From contig CM043960.1 of the NCBI GenBank assembly GCA_014529385.2, positions 79,470,832-79,534,831 of the forward strand: a stretch of 64,000 bases of DNA, read 5' to 3'. Shown here piece by piece: positions 62,325 to 64,000 of this stretch. Position numbers and translations under genes: made by a program. Below the pieces are notes generated by a model that did no database searches, was not told the DNA's origin, and saw only the letters and a list, made by a program, of their open reading frames with translations. The DNA is from Adiantum capillus-veneris (taxonomy: Eukaryota; Streptophyta; Polypodiopsida; Polypodiales; Pteridaceae). Within the stretch, counting starts at the first letter, position 1, and each line of letters opens with the position of its first letter.

Positions 62325-63676
62325 CTCTCTAGGGGGAGTGCAAATAAATAGGTTAGGGTTCCTTATGTTTTTTAATTGTGTTCAATAAGTGTTGGTATCT
62401 TTTCCCACTGATGTGCCTCCTAGAGGTATTCTTTGTGTTTCTTAGTGTGTATAGGAACGCGTTGCTGTTGTTAGGAATTGGACCTTCATGGGATGTTTCT
62501 CTCGTTCACACTTCAAATCAAGCGCGACCATCGACACAAACATGTGTTTCTTGTCCATTAGCATTGCCCCTTATCTATTTTGCATCCATGTTTGTCTGCT
62601 TTAATTGTGATGCATAATATTCAGCGCATTTGCTTAGTATCAAATATTAAATTCAATGTAATTTTTTATCATAATCACTTTTCTAGGTTTAAAAAGCAAG
62701 CAATCCGACTAAGCTAGTTTGACCAAGTTATGTGTTACAGATCTTCTCTTAATACCATGGGGAATGCCTTCCTAATAATCTATGGTTACTTAGGTTCTTA
62801 ATCCGATTTAGGCAGCATTGTGTGGAATATACTAGGGATTTCTAGTGGGCTTAGTCCCTATTGACCTTGAGCTTAAGTATTATAAAGGGAGTTTACTAGT
62901 GTGATGAGCCTGGGGAGGGTAAGAGTGTTATATGACCCCCCAAAGTTACAAAATCAAAAGGCTGAAAATCAACAAACAAAAAATCAAAGTGCCACAATGT
63001 AAAATCTTAAGCTGGAAGAGAAACCTCAGCTTGATTTGGTACTCCACTCACATGTATCGCCTATGGTACTAGAGCCCTAGAGGTTCCCAATGTGGGCGCT
63101 TTTCCTTGAAAAGAAAAAAACCCGAGGCATACAAAATAAGCACACACATCAAAATTGAAAAAATGTGAAAAGACTTTGGGGGGTCAAAGAAAAAGTAATC
63201 AGTCAGGCGATGATTTCGTGAGAAATTCCTTTTATTGTAGCTTAACTACAAGGTCTTCTAGGTATAGCCTTTAGTCAGCCCTCGAACATGAAATACTTGG
63301 CTCTCACGATTAAACAACTTAATTGACCAGAGGAAATTGAGAAGCTTACCCATGGTATTAATAGTCGATCTTTAGTGCCTTTCGACCGTTAAATTAGCGA
63401 CACCAGACTTGTTTAAGTTTTTGCCTTTACAGCTGTTTATGCGTTTGATTATATTGCAATTTAATGTTTATTATTGCTGACAAATGGTTTAAAATTTTGT
63501 TACCAATCAAATTGTCTATGCAGTTGCTTTTTAATTGCTTATGAGAATGCAATTACTGTGCCAATGTTGTTTGATTTTGTAGTGGCTGAAGGAGGCTAAG
63601 GACATTCATCTCAAAAGCTCTTCCACCTCGACAAACGCGCTTCAACTCAATAGCTTTCGAGGACGGAATCTACATC
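62325..63676. other. Gyp-6 3' untranslated region
   Basis: About 1.35 kb without a supported gene; the one short open frame (62378-62617) has no recognisable content. Confidence 0.55.
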
Positions 63677-63689
63677 AGGAAGGGGGGCA
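63677..63689 (+). other. Gyp-6 polypurine tract
   Basis: AGGAAGGGGGGCA directly precedes the 3' LTR start; the preceding CGAGGACGGAATC is like the pre-tract segment of other plant gypsy elements. Confidence 0.88.
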
Positions 63690-64000
63690 TGTTAACCCTC
63701 ACGGCTCATGGACACCCTATCACCTACGACGGACGTTGTATTATTTACTTGTAGAGTCAGGTACCGGGCTTGTCGGTCCAATAAGAAAAGGGTAAGAGTG
63801 ATCACCGATGAGAGGCGCACTCTAACTGGAACATTCAAGGGATTAGTTGGCTAAGCATGGGCGCCCAAGTGTGAATGGGGAGAGCTCATATAAAAGTCAA
63901 CTAAACCTAAAATTCACTCATTCTCTCATTTGTGCAATTGAAGAGTGCTCTTGCTCCATCTCCATCTTCTTCTTCTTCATCTCCTTGTGTGTCTCTGTAT
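63690..64000 (+). repeat. Gyp-6 3' LTR, cut by window end
   Basis: Matches the 5' LTR from its first base, with five substitutions over about 295 bases and a shorter TG tract; the TATA box (CATATAAAAG) is kept. The rest lies beyond the window. Confidence 0.95.

Larger units (their letters stand above)
50807..64000 (+). mobile_element. Gyp-6: large Athila/Tat-like Ty3/gypsy element
   Basis: Two LTR copies in the same orientation start at 50807 and 63690; the second runs off the right edge. The interior is 12.3 kb with order primer-binding site for tRNA-Asp, leader, gag, three zinc knuckles, protease, RT, RNase H, integrase, a second protease-like domain, a WVPK-repeat ORF and a long 3' region ending in a polypurine tract. 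tRNA-Asp priming, large size and extra 3' coding sequence point to the non-chromovirus Athila/Tat group. Over about 295 comparable bases the LTRs differ at five positions, yet the coding regions have many frameshifts and stops. Confidence 0.92.

Overview
This is a plant nuclear genomic window with no complete ordinary host gene that I can recognise. It is a nest of LTR retrotransposons of both large plant superfamilies (Ty1/copia and Ty3/gypsy), separated by AT-rich repeat arrays, microsatellites and two small inverted-repeat elements. Plant origin is supported by primer-binding sites matching initiator tRNA-Met and tRNA-Asp, UBN2-type copia gags, gypsy pols of non-chromovirus type and plant-style LTRs. 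Density and age spread suggest a large, repeat-rich genome. The species cannot be decided from the sequence; a fern or gymnosperm-like genome would fit.

Names used below: Cop-1 (1-2579, minus, runs off the left edge); Gyp-1 (2580-16195, plus, old); Cop-2 (2961-12783, minus, inserted in Gyp-1); Gyp-2 (3726-8649, minus, inserted in Cop-2); solo LTR of the Gyp-2 family (16272-17405, plus); Gyp-3 (about 17660-20085, minus, pol fragment); Cop-3 (29120-34297, minus, intact); Gyp-4 (about 40895-42830, plus, relic); Gyp-5 (about 43389-50806, plus, relic with an extra downstream ORF); Gyp-6 (50807 to beyond 64000, plus, Athila/Tat-like).

Layout. In 1-16195 Cop-1 sits in the 5' LTR of Gyp-1, Cop-2 sits in the internal region of Gyp-1 with a 5-bp target duplication (ATATA), and Gyp-2 sits inside the RNase H region of Cop-2. 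Gyp-1 also carries a 448-bp hAT-type MITE with a perfect 8-bp duplication and a second fold-back repeat. 16.2-20.1 kb holds the solo LTR and Gyp-3. 20.1-21.5 kb may hold a broken host membrane-protein gene. 21.5-29.1 kb is AT-rich and non-coding, with several tandem repeats, including a two-level repeat built on a GTGTCACACT motif. Cop-3 (29.1-34.3 kb) has identical-looking 227-bp LTRs, a GTGAT duplication and an uninterrupted 1,448-residue polyprotein. 34.3-40.9 kb holds an AT-rich satellite of about 150-bp monomers, a gag-like start and LTR-like sequence. 40.9-50.8 kb holds Gyp-4, a 317-bp compound microsatellite and Gyp-5. 50.8-64 kb is Gyp-6.

The most interesting observations are: a second aspartic-protease-like domain placed after the integrase in Gyp-6 and, independently decayed, in Gyp-4; a hairpin in the Gyp-2-family LTR whose two copies differ in sequence but keep base pairing; the intact Cop-3; the pol-less Gyp-2; and the higher-order repeat at 26.56-27.73 kb.
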